This document shows positions 7,996 to 15,551 of a stretch of 38,514 bases of DNA, one piece after another (the first letter of the stretch is position 1; each line of letters starts with the position of its first letter). This DNA comes from DASYAE01 sp036501535 (GTDB taxonomy: Bacteria > Actinomycetota > Actinomycetes > Streptomycetales > Catenulisporaceae), in NCBI GenBank assembly GCA_036501535.1, contig DASYAE010000283.1, positions 1-38,514 on the forward strand, in the 5' to 3' direction. The notes beneath the pieces are model-generated. The model was not told where the DNA came from. It saw only the letters and a program-made list of their open reading frames with translations, and made no database searches. A program made the translations under genes and the position numbers.

Positions 7996-8979
7996 TCAGT
8001 GCGACCCGGGCCGGCCCAGCACGGCCGAATGCATGCTGGCGTGCGCGAGCGAGAGCAGGTCCTGCAAGTCGTCCGCGGCCTGCAGCGCGCAGACCAGGGC
8101 GGCCGCCATGAACGCGAGGCTGAGCAGCGCCACCGCGGCGCCGCTGCCGGGCGGCGGGGCCAGCAGCGCGGCGACCCGCCGGGGGACCGGTCCGGCGCTG
8201 GCCAGTGCCCGGTCCGCCGACCGCCCGAAGACCGCGCCGAGCACGGCGCCCGGGCCGCGCCGCGGCCGGGACGCCTTCGTGGCCAGCGCCGCGTGCGCGA
8301 TCGCCTCGGCGACCAGCCGGCGGTCGCCGACCTCCTGCGCGGCCCGCTCGTCGGCCCAGCGCTCCACGGTGTACTCGACCGAGCCGGCCAGCGGGCGCAG
8401 CAGCGGATTGGCCGCCGCCGCCAGACGCGCGGCGCTGGTGAACATGTAGTGCCGGCCGGTCAGATGAGCGTGCTCGTGGGCCAGCAGCGCGGCCCGGCCC
8501 GGCGCGTCCAGCGCGTCGAACATCCCGGCCGAGACCACGATCCGGCCCGGCCGGCCCGGCACCGCATACGCGTCCGCGGCGGCGTCCTCGGTGACCACCA
8601 GGCTGTCCGGACCCGCCAGCAGGCGCGCCTGCCGGAAGGCCTCGGTCAGCGCGCGGGCCATCCGCACCGCATAGGCGACGACGGCCAGCAGCGCCGCGCC
8701 GAACAGGACCCCGGCTATCGCCGAGACCGCCGCGGTGCTCGGATCGCCGCCGGCCACCACGCTGAGCGACCAGTGCCCCAGCCTGGCCAGCACCGGGATC
8801 CGCACCAGCGAGGCCAGCGCCAGCAGCCCGAGCGCCCCGCAGCTGGTCCCGGCCAGCAGCACCGCCGCCCCGCTCATCAGCCAGGTCGCGGTGCGCGGCT
8901 CGACCCGGGCCGTCACCAGCCGCGCCATCGGGCCCGCGGCCAGCGGGAAGAGCAGGCTCAGGTAGGCCAGGAGGTGCAT
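7996..8979 (-). CDS. M56 family (BlaR1-like) membrane metallopeptidase
   Basis: This 327-residue membrane protein has paired N-terminal helices and a cytosolic-facing zinc protease motif HEHAH at about residues 168-172 (LLAHEHAHLTG). A downstream acidic residue in VERWADERAAQEV probably completes the zinc site. A C-terminal membrane helix lies near residue 290. It lacks the large penicillin-sensing domain of true BlaR1, as is usual for actinobacterial M56 proteins. The family cleaves, directly or indirectly, the BlaI repressor encoded with it. The gene starts three bases after the blaI stop, in the same operon. The signal it senses cannot be read from the sequence; cell-wall stress is the usual guess. 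Confidence 0.9.
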   Translation of the reverse strand: MHLLAYLSLLFPLAAGPMARLVTARVEPRTATWLMSGAAVLLAGTSCGALGLLALASLVRIPVLARLGHWSLSVVAGGDPSTAAVSAIAGVLFGAALLAVVAYAVRMARALTEAFRQARLLAGPDSLVVTEDAAADAYAVPGRPGRIVVSAGMFDALDAPGRAALLAHEHAHLTGRHYMFTSAARLAAAANPLLRPLAGSVEYTVERWADERAAQEVGDRRLVAEAIAHAALATKASRPRRGPGAVLGAVFGRSADRALASAGPVPRRVAALLAPPPGSGAAVALLSLAFMAAALVCALQAADDLQDLLSLAHASMHSAVLGRPGSH

Positions 8980-8982
8980 GGG

Positions 8983-9405
8983 TCAGCCGCGCTCGAGGCC
9001 GGATCGCCCGCCCGGGCCGTCGCCGAGCAGCGAGCGCAGCAGCTGCTCGTCCCGGTCGGAGAGGTCGGCGACGAACCGGGAGAGCACCGCCTCACGGTCC
9101 TGCTCCCGGTCCAGCATCGCGGCGAGCCGGCGCGCGGCCAGCCCCGCCTCGTCGGCGACCGGCGCATAGCGGAAGGCGCGTCCGTCACGGTGCCGGGCGA
9201 GCGCGTTCTTCTGGTAGAGCCGGGTCAGGATGGTCACCACGGTGCTGTAGGACAGCTCGCCGCCGGCGGTGCCGCGCGCGGCGAGCCGGTCGCGCACGTC
9301 GCCGGGGCTCAGCGGTGCGCCGGCCTCCCACAGCACCGCCAGCACGGCGGATTCCAGCTCCCCGGCCGCGCGCCGCGCCCCGGCCTCGGGCTCCTGGTGC
9401 GGCAT
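8983..9405 (-). CDS. BlaI/MecI/CopY family repressor
   Basis: This 140-residue protein is a winged-helix regulator of the BlaI/MecI/CopY family. The DNA-binding part is at about residues 15-85: LESAVLAVLWEAGAPLSPGDV, LSYSTVVTILTRLYQKNAL and the wing RDGRAFRYAPV. A helical dimerisation tail follows, containing LSRFVADLSDRDEQLLRSLL. ATG 9405 has a strong AAGGAGG eight bases upstream. It is followed at once by the M56 peptidase gene, the standard repressor-protease pair in which proteolysis of BlaI relieves repression. I saw no clear BlaI palindrome in the 73 bases in front of it. The best candidate site is in front of the 118-aa gene at 7843-7855. Confidence 0.92.
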   Translation of the reverse strand: MPHQEPEAGARRAAGELESAVLAVLWEAGAPLSPGDVRDRLAARGTAGGELSYSTVVTILTRLYQKNALARHRDGRAFRYAPVADEAGLAARRLAAMLDREQDREAVLSRFVADLSDRDEQLLRSLLGDGPGGRSGLERG

Positions 9406-9478
9406 CGCGGCCTCCTTCCCTGCGGCTCGGTCCGGGACTCAGTCTGCCACACCGCGCTGTCCGGGCCCGGCCGTCCGC

Positions 9479-11689
9479 TCACGCGCTCACGTGCGGCAGG
9501 ACCCGGTCCAGCCGCCGCGGCAGCCACCAGTTCACCCGGCCCAGCAGGAACATCGTCGAGGGCACCAGCACCAGCCGCACGACGGTCGCGTCCAGCACGA
9601 CGCTGGCCGCCAGCCCCAGCGCGAGCATCTTGACCACCACGGTCGGCGAGGCGGTGAAGGAGAGGAACACCGCGGTCATGATGAAGGCCGCGCTGGAGAT
9701 CACCCGGCCGGTGGCCGCGAGCCCGCCGCCGACCGCGCGGGTGTTGTCCGCGCCGCCGTGCCAGGCCTCGCTGATGCGGGAGAGCAGGAAGATCTCGTAG
9801 TCCATGGACAGGCCGAAGACGATCGCGAACATCATCATCGGCACGTAGGACTCGATCGGCACCGGCTCGGACAGGCCCAGCAGCCGGTCGCCCCAGCCCC
9901 ACTGGAACACCGCCACGAGCACGCCGTACGAGGCGCCGGTGGTCAGCAGGTTGAGCAGGACCGCCTTGAGCGGGATCAGCAGGCTGCGGAACACCGTCAT
10001 CAGCAGCAGGAACGCGGCGGCCAGCACGATGCCGATGATGATCGGCAGCCTCGCGGCGACGGTGTTGCGGAAGTCGAACTGCCCGGCCGTGCTTCCGGTG
10101 ACGTAGCCGGCGGCGCCGGTGCCGTGCAGCGCGTCGGGCAGCGTCCGCTGTGTCAGCGTGCTGAACAGGGCGCCGGCCGCGGCGGTCTGCGGGCCGCTGG
10201 ACGGGGTCACGGTGCTGATCAGGAGCCTGCCGTCCGGGGTCGCGGTCGATGCGGTGGCCCCGGCGACGCCTTCAGTGTGCTGCAACGCGCTGGTCACCGC
10301 GTCGCCGATCTGCGAGGCCGGCTCGGTGGCGTGCTGCACGTCGACCACGATGGTCAGCGGGCCGTTCGCGCCGGGCCCGAATCCGGGGCCTGATGCGTCC
10401 GCGATCAGGTCGTAGGCGGTGCGGGTGGTGCTGCCGGCCGGGTCCGCGCCGTCGTCCACGTGGCCCAGCCGCATCGAGAACATCGGCACGGCCAGCACCG
10501 CGAGCAGCGCGGTTCCGGCGAGCAGGAAGCGCCACGGGTGCCGCGAGATCAGCGCGGCGTAGCGGTGCCAGCCGTCGTGGTCGCCGCGGCTCTCGGCCAC
10601 CGGGCTGTGCAGCGCGACGCGGTCGATCCGCCGGCCCACCAAGCCGAGCGCGGCCGGGACCAGGGTCTGCGCGGCGGTCGCGGTGACCAGCACGGCGATG
10701 GCGGCCGCGAGGCCCAGCTTGCCGATCAGGGTCAGCCCGCAGGCGTAGAGGCTGAGCATCGCCACCACGACGGTGACCGCGGCGACAAGGACGGCGCGGC
10801 CGCTGGTGGCCGCGGTACGGGCGGCGGCGGCGACCGGATCGTGACCGTCGATCAGGTCCTGCCGGAACCGCGTGGTGAGGAAGAGCGCGTAGTCGATCCC
10901 GACGCCCAGGCCGATCATCGTGGCGAGCGTCGGCGCCGAGGTGGCGAAGGTGGTCACGCCGGCCACGATCCCGACCACGCCGACTCCGACGATCACGCTG
11001 ATCAGCGCCGTGGCCAAGGGCATCATCGCGGCCAGGACGCTGCCGAAGGCGAGCAGGAGGATGAGCATCGCGGTGGCGATACCGACCAGCTCACTGATCC
11101 GGTCGTCGGCCGGCGGGCGCACCACCTGGTCGAGGTCGCCGCCATACGCGACCTGCACGCCGTCGGCGCGGGCCGGGGCGGTCGCCGCGTCGAGCGTCGT
11201 GGTGTAGCCGTTTCCCAGGGTTTTGAGTTGCACGTCGAAGGAGACGGTCGTGTACGCCGTCTGTCCGTTCGAGCTGGTGACGAGGTCCGACGCGGCGGCT
11301 GCGTGCGGCATCGCCTTCAGGTTCGCCAGCGTCTGGTCGACGGCGCTCTGGTGGTCGGCCACGGTGCCGCTCGGCACGTGGAAGACGACGCGTCCGTTGG
11401 GCTGCCCGGCGCCCGGATCGGACCGGGCGAGCAGCGCGGCCCCGGTGTTCGACTGGCTGCCGGGCAGGCTCACCGCGTCGCTGTAGGTCGGGCCGACCAC
11501 CCGGCCGGCGCCGATCACGCCGACCAGCAGCACCAGCCAGGCCGCGATCACCCAGCCGGAGTGCCGTGCGCAGAAGCCGCCGAGCCGCCCGAGCAGCGAG
11601 CGGCGGTCCGGTGGCCCGGCTGCGGCGGCAGCCGGGGCTGAGGCCGAGGCCGGAGTCGTAGGTGCAGGTGAGGGCGTGGTCGAGGGCAT
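9479..11689 (-). CDS. MMPL family RND-type transporter
   Basis: This 736-residue membrane protein is a proton-driven exporter of the MMPL/RND superfamily. The layout is one N-terminal helix (WVIAAWLVLLVGVIGAGRVV), a periplasm-side domain, a bundle of five to six helices, then the same half repeated. Typical motifs are TMIGLGVGIDYALFLTTRFRQ in the first half and FGLSMDYEIFLLSRISEAW in the second, which carry the Asp-Tyr pairs of the proton relay. The length is normal for actinobacterial MMPL proteins exporting lipids or drugs. ATG 11689 follows GGGAGG by four bases. The gene is divergent from a TetR regulator and shares with it a 30-bp inverted repeat that overlaps its -35, so it is probably induced when its substrate frees TetR. 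Confidence 0.93.
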   Translation of the reverse strand: MPSTTPSPAPTTPASASAPAAAAAGPPDRRSLLGRLGGFCARHSGWVIAAWLVLLVGVIGAGRVVGPTYSDAVSLPGSQSNTGAALLARSDPGAGQPNGRVVFHVPSGTVADHQSAVDQTLANLKAMPHAAAASDLVTSSNGQTAYTTVSFDVQLKTLGNGYTTTLDAATAPARADGVQVAYGGDLDQVVRPPADDRISELVGIATAMLILLLAFGSVLAAMMPLATALISVIVGVGVVGIVAGVTTFATSAPTLATMIGLGVGIDYALFLTTRFRQDLIDGHDPVAAAARTAATSGRAVLVAAVTVVVAMLSLYACGLTLIGKLGLAAAIAVLVTATAAQTLVPAALGLVGRRIDRVALHSPVAESRGDHDGWHRYAALISRHPWRFLLAGTALLAVLAVPMFSMRLGHVDDGADPAGSTTRTAYDLIADASGPGFGPGANGPLTIVVDVQHATEPASQIGDAVTSALQHTEGVAGATASTATPDGRLLISTVTPSSGPQTAAAGALFSTLTQRTLPDALHGTGAAGYVTGSTAGQFDFRNTVAARLPIIIGIVLAAAFLLLMTVFRSLLIPLKAVLLNLLTTGASYGVLVAVFQWGWGDRLLGLSEPVPIESYVPMMMFAIVFGLSMDYEIFLLSRISEAWHGGADNTRAVGGGLAATGRVISSAAFIMTAVFLSFTASPTVVVKMLALGLAASVVLDATVVRLVLVPSTMFLLGRVNWWLPRRLDRVLPHVSA

Positions 11690-11724
11690 CGCGCCTCCCA
11701 GAGCGGTCCCGTCGGGGCGGGCTC

Positions 11725-11753
11725 ACCATAGCAGAAAATGTCACCAGTGCCAA
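11725..11753 (-). promoter_or_regulatory. Promoter of the MMPL transporter gene
   Basis: On the minus strand TTGGCA (11748-11753) and TATGGT (11725-11730) are separated by 17 bases. The -35 hexamer lies inside the TetR-type inverted repeat. Confidence 0.65.
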
Positions 11754-11768
11754 TTGGCACTTGTGACA
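11739..11768. promoter_or_regulatory. TetR-type operator shared by mmpL and tetR
   Basis: This 30-bp inverted repeat has left arm TGTCACCAGTGCCAA and right arm TTGGCACTTGTGACA, pairing at 14 of 15 positions, with a perfect 14-bp core GTGCCAATTGGCAC. It contains the -35 hexamers of both divergent promoters, so one bound TetR dimer (or two) would shut both genes. Confidence 0.8.
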
Positions 11769-11781
11769 CGAATGCTAGACT
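11754..11781 (+). promoter_or_regulatory. Promoter of the TetR gene at 11788
   Basis: TTGGCA (11754-11759) and TAGACT (11776-11781) are spaced by 16 bases. The start codon begins six bases after the -10, so transcription should begin on or beside the ATG. Confidence 0.65.
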
Positions 11782-11787
11782 GGCGGC

Positions 11788-12462
11788 ATGGCACCGGAAC
11801 CGGACGACCGCGAGGACTCGCTGCGCGAGCGGAAGAAGGCGCAGACCCGCAGCGCGCTGCGGGAGAGCGCCGCGCGGCTGTTCGCGGCCCGGGGCTTCGC
11901 CGAGACGACCATCGCCGAGATCGCCGAGCACGCGAACGTCTCGAAGCGCACCTTCTTCCGGTACTTCGAGAGCAAGGAGGAACTGCTGCTGCCGGACCTC
12001 GCGGACCTGTTCGGCTGCGTCGAGGCGGCGCTGGCCGGGCGGCCGCCGGGCGGCGACGCCTTCGACGACGTGCGCGCCGCCCTGCTCGCCGCGGCCAGGC
12101 CGTTCGCCGTCAGCAGCCTGACCGCGCTGACTCACCCGATCGAGGGGGCCGACTCGCTCGTCGCGGCGCGCCTGGTGCAGGCCTTCACCGACTTCGAGGA
12201 GCGGCTGACCGGGCTCGTGCGGGCGCGGCTGCCGGAGGGCGTTGAGGACCCTGATCTGCGGGCCGCGGTGGTCGCGGGCGCCGCGCTCTCGGCGGTGCGC
12301 GCCACGCTGCGCACCCAGCGGGCCCGCCGGTCGGAACTCGGCGGCGTGGAGCCGGGGGTGCTGGCCTCGCCGGACGCGCAGCCGGTGATGCTGCTCAAAG
12401 CCTTCGACATCCTGGCCGGCCTGCGAACCGGGGAGCCGGAGCCGGGCGCGCCGCACCGCTGA
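11788..12462 (+). CDS. TetR family regulator, probably of the MMPL exporter
   Basis: This 224-residue protein has a classic TetR N-terminal helix-turn-helix at about residues 17-65 (RSALRESAARLFAARGFAETT, then ANVSKRTFFRYFESKEELL). The ligand-binding C-terminal half has no strong family signature. The phrase KRTFFRYFESKEE is typical of actinobacterial TetR proteins beside efflux pumps. It is divergent from the MMPL gene across a 98-base interval carrying both promoters and a 30-bp operator. ATG 11788 has no Shine-Dalgarno sequence and sits six bases after the -10, which points to a leaderless message. It is convergent with the DUF1349 gene, 14 bases away. Confidence 0.92.
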   Translation: MAPEPDDREDSLRERKKAQTRSALRESAARLFAARGFAETTIAEIAEHANVSKRTFFRYFESKEELLLPDLADLFGCVEAALAGRPPGGDAFDDVRAALLAAARPFAVSSLTALTHPIEGADSLVAARLVQAFTDFEERLTGLVRARLPEGVEDPDLRAAVVAGAALSAVRATLRTQRARRSELGGVEPGVLASPDAQPVMLLKAFDILAGLRTGEPEPGAPHR

Positions 12463-12476
12463 GCGCGGAGCGCGGA

Positions 12477-13064
12477 TCAGGACTCGTGCAGGCCGGAGTC
12501 CGAGGGCCCGATCGTGAAGCGGGTGAACCGGATGCGCAGGCCCTCCCGCTCCGGCGTGCAGCAGTAGGGCCCTGCGAACGTCGGCGCGGCCGGGTCCAGC
12601 GGCGCCAGCCGGACCAGCCGCCAGGGGCCGTCCTCGCAGCGGGCGCGCACGGTCAGCGCGTCGCCGGCCCGGCTGGCCCGCAGCGTGACCGAGCGCTTGT
12701 TCCACTCCGCGAGCGGGCCGGTGGACCAGTCCGAGACCCCGCGGGTGACCACCGCGCCGAGCTGGGGCGAGCCGTCCACGAACTCGAGCCCCGCCTTCAG
12801 CCAGCTGGTCTCGTCCGTGCGCACCATGATGCCGGCCTGGTCGAACTGCCGCTCGAACACCGGGTCGAAGGTGACCTCGACCGCTGATCCGTCCGGCAGC
12901 GGGGCGAGCAGCGCGTGCCCGTTGTCGGTCACGTAGCCGTAGGCCGTGGTGCGCCAGAAGTCGGTGCGGTCCCCGGTCGTGACGACCAGGTCGGCGCCGT
13001 CCTGCTCGGCCTTCGGCGGCGGGTTGAGCCAGACCGCCTGCGACCAGTCCACGTGTTCTTCCAT
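12477..13064 (-). CDS. DUF1349 family protein (concanavalin-like fold)
   Basis: This 195-residue soluble protein matches the DUF1349/regulation-of-enolase-1-like family, which adopts a concanavalin/lectin-like beta sandwich. Family features are the TDFWRTTAYGYVTDNGHAL and FDQAGIMVRTDETSWLKAGLEF stretches, the latter being the best conserved, and a C-terminal RIRFTRFTIGP strand. The family is intracellular with no signal peptide, and its biochemical role is not established. ATG 13064 follows GGGAGG by eight bases, and an A/T-rich patch (TAATAATAAT on the minus strand near 13098-13110) could supply the -10. The gene stands alone between two convergent or divergent neighbours. Confidence 0.85.
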   Translation of the reverse strand: MEEHVDWSQAVWLNPPPKAEQDGADLVVTTGDRTDFWRTTAYGYVTDNGHALLAPLPDGSAVEVTFDPVFERQFDQAGIMVRTDETSWLKAGLEFVDGSPQLGAVVTRGVSDWSTGPLAEWNKRSVTLRASRAGDALTVRARCEDGPWRLVRLAPLDPAAPTFAGPYCCTPEREGLRIRFTRFTIGPSDSGLHES

Positions 13065-13431
13065 GTGCCGAACCTCCCGGGTCGTGGATACCGGGAGATT
13101 ATTATTAGGGTTCCTGCAAATTGAAGCCAGCCGGAGCCGGCGGCACGGCCCCGGCCTGCCGGATCGCGTGAAAGGCCTCTTGCACGCAGGCTGGACGCTG
13201 ATACCGGGCCGGGCTCCGCAGGTGTCGGTGTCGCATCACCCTTCGGAGGTCGGCCGCACTGCCGCTCAGCTGCGCCGATTACCGGCTCTTGACGACTTTG
13301 TCAGGGTACATTGCCCAGACTTTCGCTCCGCCTTCCACGAAGTTCACCCAGGTGTGGCAGGAGTCCCGTGGAGTCGTCGGTGAGACCGGGGGATCGGCTC
13401 CCCCGGGCGAGTACAGAGAGCGAGGTGAACC
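13065..13431. other. 367-base intergenic region
   Basis: This gap separates the divergent DUF1349 and secreted-protein genes. It holds the A/T-rich patch near 13098-13110 that probably belongs to the DUF1349 promoter. On the plus strand TTGACG at 13289-13294 could be a -35, but no -10 is well spaced from it. A GAGGTG Shine-Dalgarno sequence lies just before ATG 13432. I see no convincing gene or RNA structure in the rest. Confidence 0.5.
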
Positions 13432-15372
13432 ATGAACACCAACCGGATCGGCGGTCGGCCGCGGCGGATCGGGCTGCGCACGAACGCGCTGTCCGTCGTC
13501 GCGGCGGGTCTGCTCGTCCTCGGCGGGGTCGGGGCTCTAGCCTCCGGCGTCGCGGAGCGCGGTGCCACGTCGGCCCCGGCGGCCTCGGCGCAGGCGCCGA
13601 CCCCGCAGGAGCTGCTCCAGGCCATCGAGCTGGACGCGGCGCGGGCCGCGGCCCAGGCTCAGGCCCAGGCCGGTGCCACGGATCAGCAGGCTGCTCAGCA
13701 GGCTGCGACGCTGACCGTGGCCGTCTCGGCGGACGGCACGCAGCTGGTGGTCGACCAGGTCCCGGCGAGCCAGAGCACCGCCGGCCAGGGAACCCAGGTC
13801 GCGGCGGGTACGGCGGCTCAGGCGCCGGCGGTCCAGGCGCCGGCGGCGTCCGGTCCGTCGTCCCAGGGTGCGTCGACCCAGGGTCCGTCAACACAGGGTC
13901 CTGTCGGCAACACCGCTGCGGCCCCGGCGGCCGCCGGCACCGGAACCGGGGTCCAGCCGTCCGCCGGACTGCCCGGCGCGACGAACCCGGCCAAGTACCC
14001 GGTGATCACGTTCAACTTCTTCTTCGGACCCGGCGGGACGGCCAGCTACGACCCGAACACCGGGGCGATCACCCTGGGCGTGGGCGTCGGCCGGCAGCTC
14101 AGCCTCTCGGCGAACGACCTGCCGTCCTCGACCACCAACAGCGTCGGCATCCAGGGCGAGATCTCGGCCCGGGCGTTCGGCACCGGCGTCAGCGCCAAGG
14201 TCAACGGCCGGGTCTCGTCGAGCGGCCTGTCCGGCCGCGCGATGGTCGGCGGGAACATCCCCGGCGGCCGCGGCGGCAGCTTCACCGCGGGCGTGAACGT
14301 CAAGGGGAACGGCTCCGGCGGGGTGCAGGTCGACCACGCGGGCAGCCTGAGCGCCTCGCCGACGCAGCTACCGGCCCAGTCCCCGTTCACCGGGAGCTCG
14401 ACCAGCGCGGCGGCCACCGTGTTCAACAACCTGTACGGCCTCCTGACCGGTCGCAACCTCGGCGGGCACATCGCGGTGACGGGCACCCTGGTGTTCCCGG
14501 GCCTGGCCCTGGGACACCCGTCCAGCACCACCCCGCAGTCCGGGGCGGCCCCGCAGCCGGGCACGACGACGCCGTCCACGACGTCGCCGGGCACGACGAC
14601 GCCTCCGGCCACCACCACCCCGCCGAGCAGCGGCACGCCGCAGCCCGGCGGACAGCAGGTGCCGATGAACGTGAATCCGGGCAGCTCCGGCGTCGCGCTC
14701 AACAACCCGGGCTCGCCGGGCATCGACTTCGGCAACTTCGGCGGCACCACCGGCCCGGGGGCCGCGCCGAGTGGCGGCGGCACGCCGACGGCCGGCTCCA
14801 CCGGCGCGACCACCGGCTCCGGCACCGGCCCGAGCCCTGACACGAGCTCCAACCCGAGCACGAGTCAGAGCACGGGCACGGACACGAGCGGTGGCAGCAC
14901 CGGCGCCGCGACCACCGGCGACACCTCGTCGTCGGCGACCACGTCCGCCCCGGCGACCCAGCCGGCTCCGGCGACCTCCGCCGGCACCGGCCTGGTCACG
15001 CCGCCGGCGTCCGGGTTCGGCGACGAGCCGGCCATGCCGCCGCTGATCAGCGGTCCCGGCACCGGGTTCGGCGACGAGCCGGTGACGGTTCCGGCCACAC
15101 CGGACGTCAATGCGCCGCCGCCGAACGTGCCGGCGCTCACGTCCGACGCGACCGGCACCACCGGTGACACCATCGACACCACCCCGGCCGTCACCGACGC
15201 GAACGGCCTGGGCATCGTCGATACCGCGGACACGGCCATCGGCGACACGGCGGACACGACCGTCGCCGACACGGCCGACACCGGAGTGAGCAGTGACTTG
15301 ACCGTCGCAGACGCCGACACCGGCGTCGGCGACCTCGGCGTCGTCGACGACGGTGGAACAGGAGACGCCTGA
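13432..15372 (+). CDS. Secreted, low-complexity envelope protein of unknown function
   Basis: I do not recognise this 646-residue protein. The N-terminus has an Arg-rich region (GGRPRRIGLR) and a hydrophobic segment SVVAAGLLVLGGVGALASGV, a Sec or Tat-like signal peptide or anchor. An Ala/Gln-rich stretch with SSQGASTQGPSTQGP repeats runs to about residue 180. A beta-rich Gly domain follows at about 185-360: YPVITFNFFFGPGGTASYD, LGVGVGRQLSL and GGSFTAGVNVKGNG. The rest is Thr/Pro/Gly/Ser linker with two GFGDEP motifs, then a strongly acidic DTAD-repeat tail. No LPXTG or C-terminal helix is present, so it is probably released or held in the wall non-covalently. GAGGTG precedes ATG 13432. A strong terminator separates it from the pseudokinase gene downstream. 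Confidence 0.75.
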   Translation: MNTNRIGGRPRRIGLRTNALSVVAAGLLVLGGVGALASGVAERGATSAPAASAQAPTPQELLQAIELDAARAAAQAQAQAGATDQQAAQQAATLTVAVSADGTQLVVDQVPASQSTAGQGTQVAAGTAAQAPAVQAPAASGPSSQGASTQGPSTQGPVGNTAAAPAAAGTGTGVQPSAGLPGATNPAKYPVITFNFFFGPGGTASYDPNTGAITLGVGVGRQLSLSANDLPSSTTNSVGIQGEISARAFGTGVSAKVNGRVSSSGLSGRAMVGGNIPGGRGGSFTAGVNVKGNGSGGVQVDHAGSLSASPTQLPAQSPFTGSSTSAAATVFNNLYGLLTGRNLGGHIAVTGTLVFPGLALGHPSSTTPQSGAAPQPGTTTPSTTSPGTTTPPATTTPPSSGTPQPGGQQVPMNVNPGSSGVALNNPGSPGIDFGNFGGTTGPGAAPSGGGTPTAGSTGATTGSGTGPSPDTSSNPSTSQSTGTDTSGGSTGAATTGDTSSSATTSAPATQPAPATSAGTGLVTPPASGFGDEPAMPPLISGPGTGFGDEPVTVPATPDVNAPPPNVPALTSDATGTTGDTIDTTPAVTDANGLGIVDTADTAIGDTADTTVADTADTGVSSDLTVADADTGVGDLGVVDDGGTGDA

Positions 15373-15415
15373 TAGGCCCCACCTGTCTCAGATAGTTGCA
15401 ATAGTTCGCAAGCAT

Positions 15416-15447
15416 CGGGCGGGCGGGTTTCAGGACCCGCCCGCCCG
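15416..15447. terminator. Terminator after the secreted protein gene
   Basis: CGGGCGGGCGGGT (15416-15428) pairs perfectly with ACCCGCCCGCCCG (15435-15447) over a 6-base loop, followed by TTT. It lies 44 bases after the stop at 15372. Confidence 0.85.
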
Positions 15448-15538
15448 TTTGCGCACGTCGCCGTGTCGGCACTCGAACTCAGGGCACGCAAGTGGCCGAA
15501 ACGGCTTCCCAGGAGGTGAAACGATCACCACCTGTCCC

Positions 15539-15544
15539 TACAAT
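15539..15544 (+). promoter_or_regulatory. -10 element of the pseudokinase gene
   Basis: TACAAT ends eight bases before ATG 15552 and decides the start: transcription would begin at the ATG. The -35 is poor (GTGAAA, 17 bases upstream). The alternative GTG start at 15492 lies upstream of this hexamer. Confidence 0.5.
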
Positions 15545-15551
15545 GCCAGCC

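Noticed and set aside
6034..9633. A 1199-codon open frame on the plus strand
   Set aside because: It lies antisense to four genes with clear family motifs (membrane protein, M56, BlaI and others). Its translation is Arg/Gly/His-rich with no recognisable domain, an artefact of high-GC codon bias.
15492..15551. GTG 15492 start for the pseudokinase, and the AGGAGGTGA at 15511-15519 as its ribosome site
   Set aside because: The AGGAGGTGA lies 23 bases before the nearest ATG and after the GTG, so it serves neither. The TACAAT -10 at 15539 favours ATG 15552. It is kept only as an alternative.
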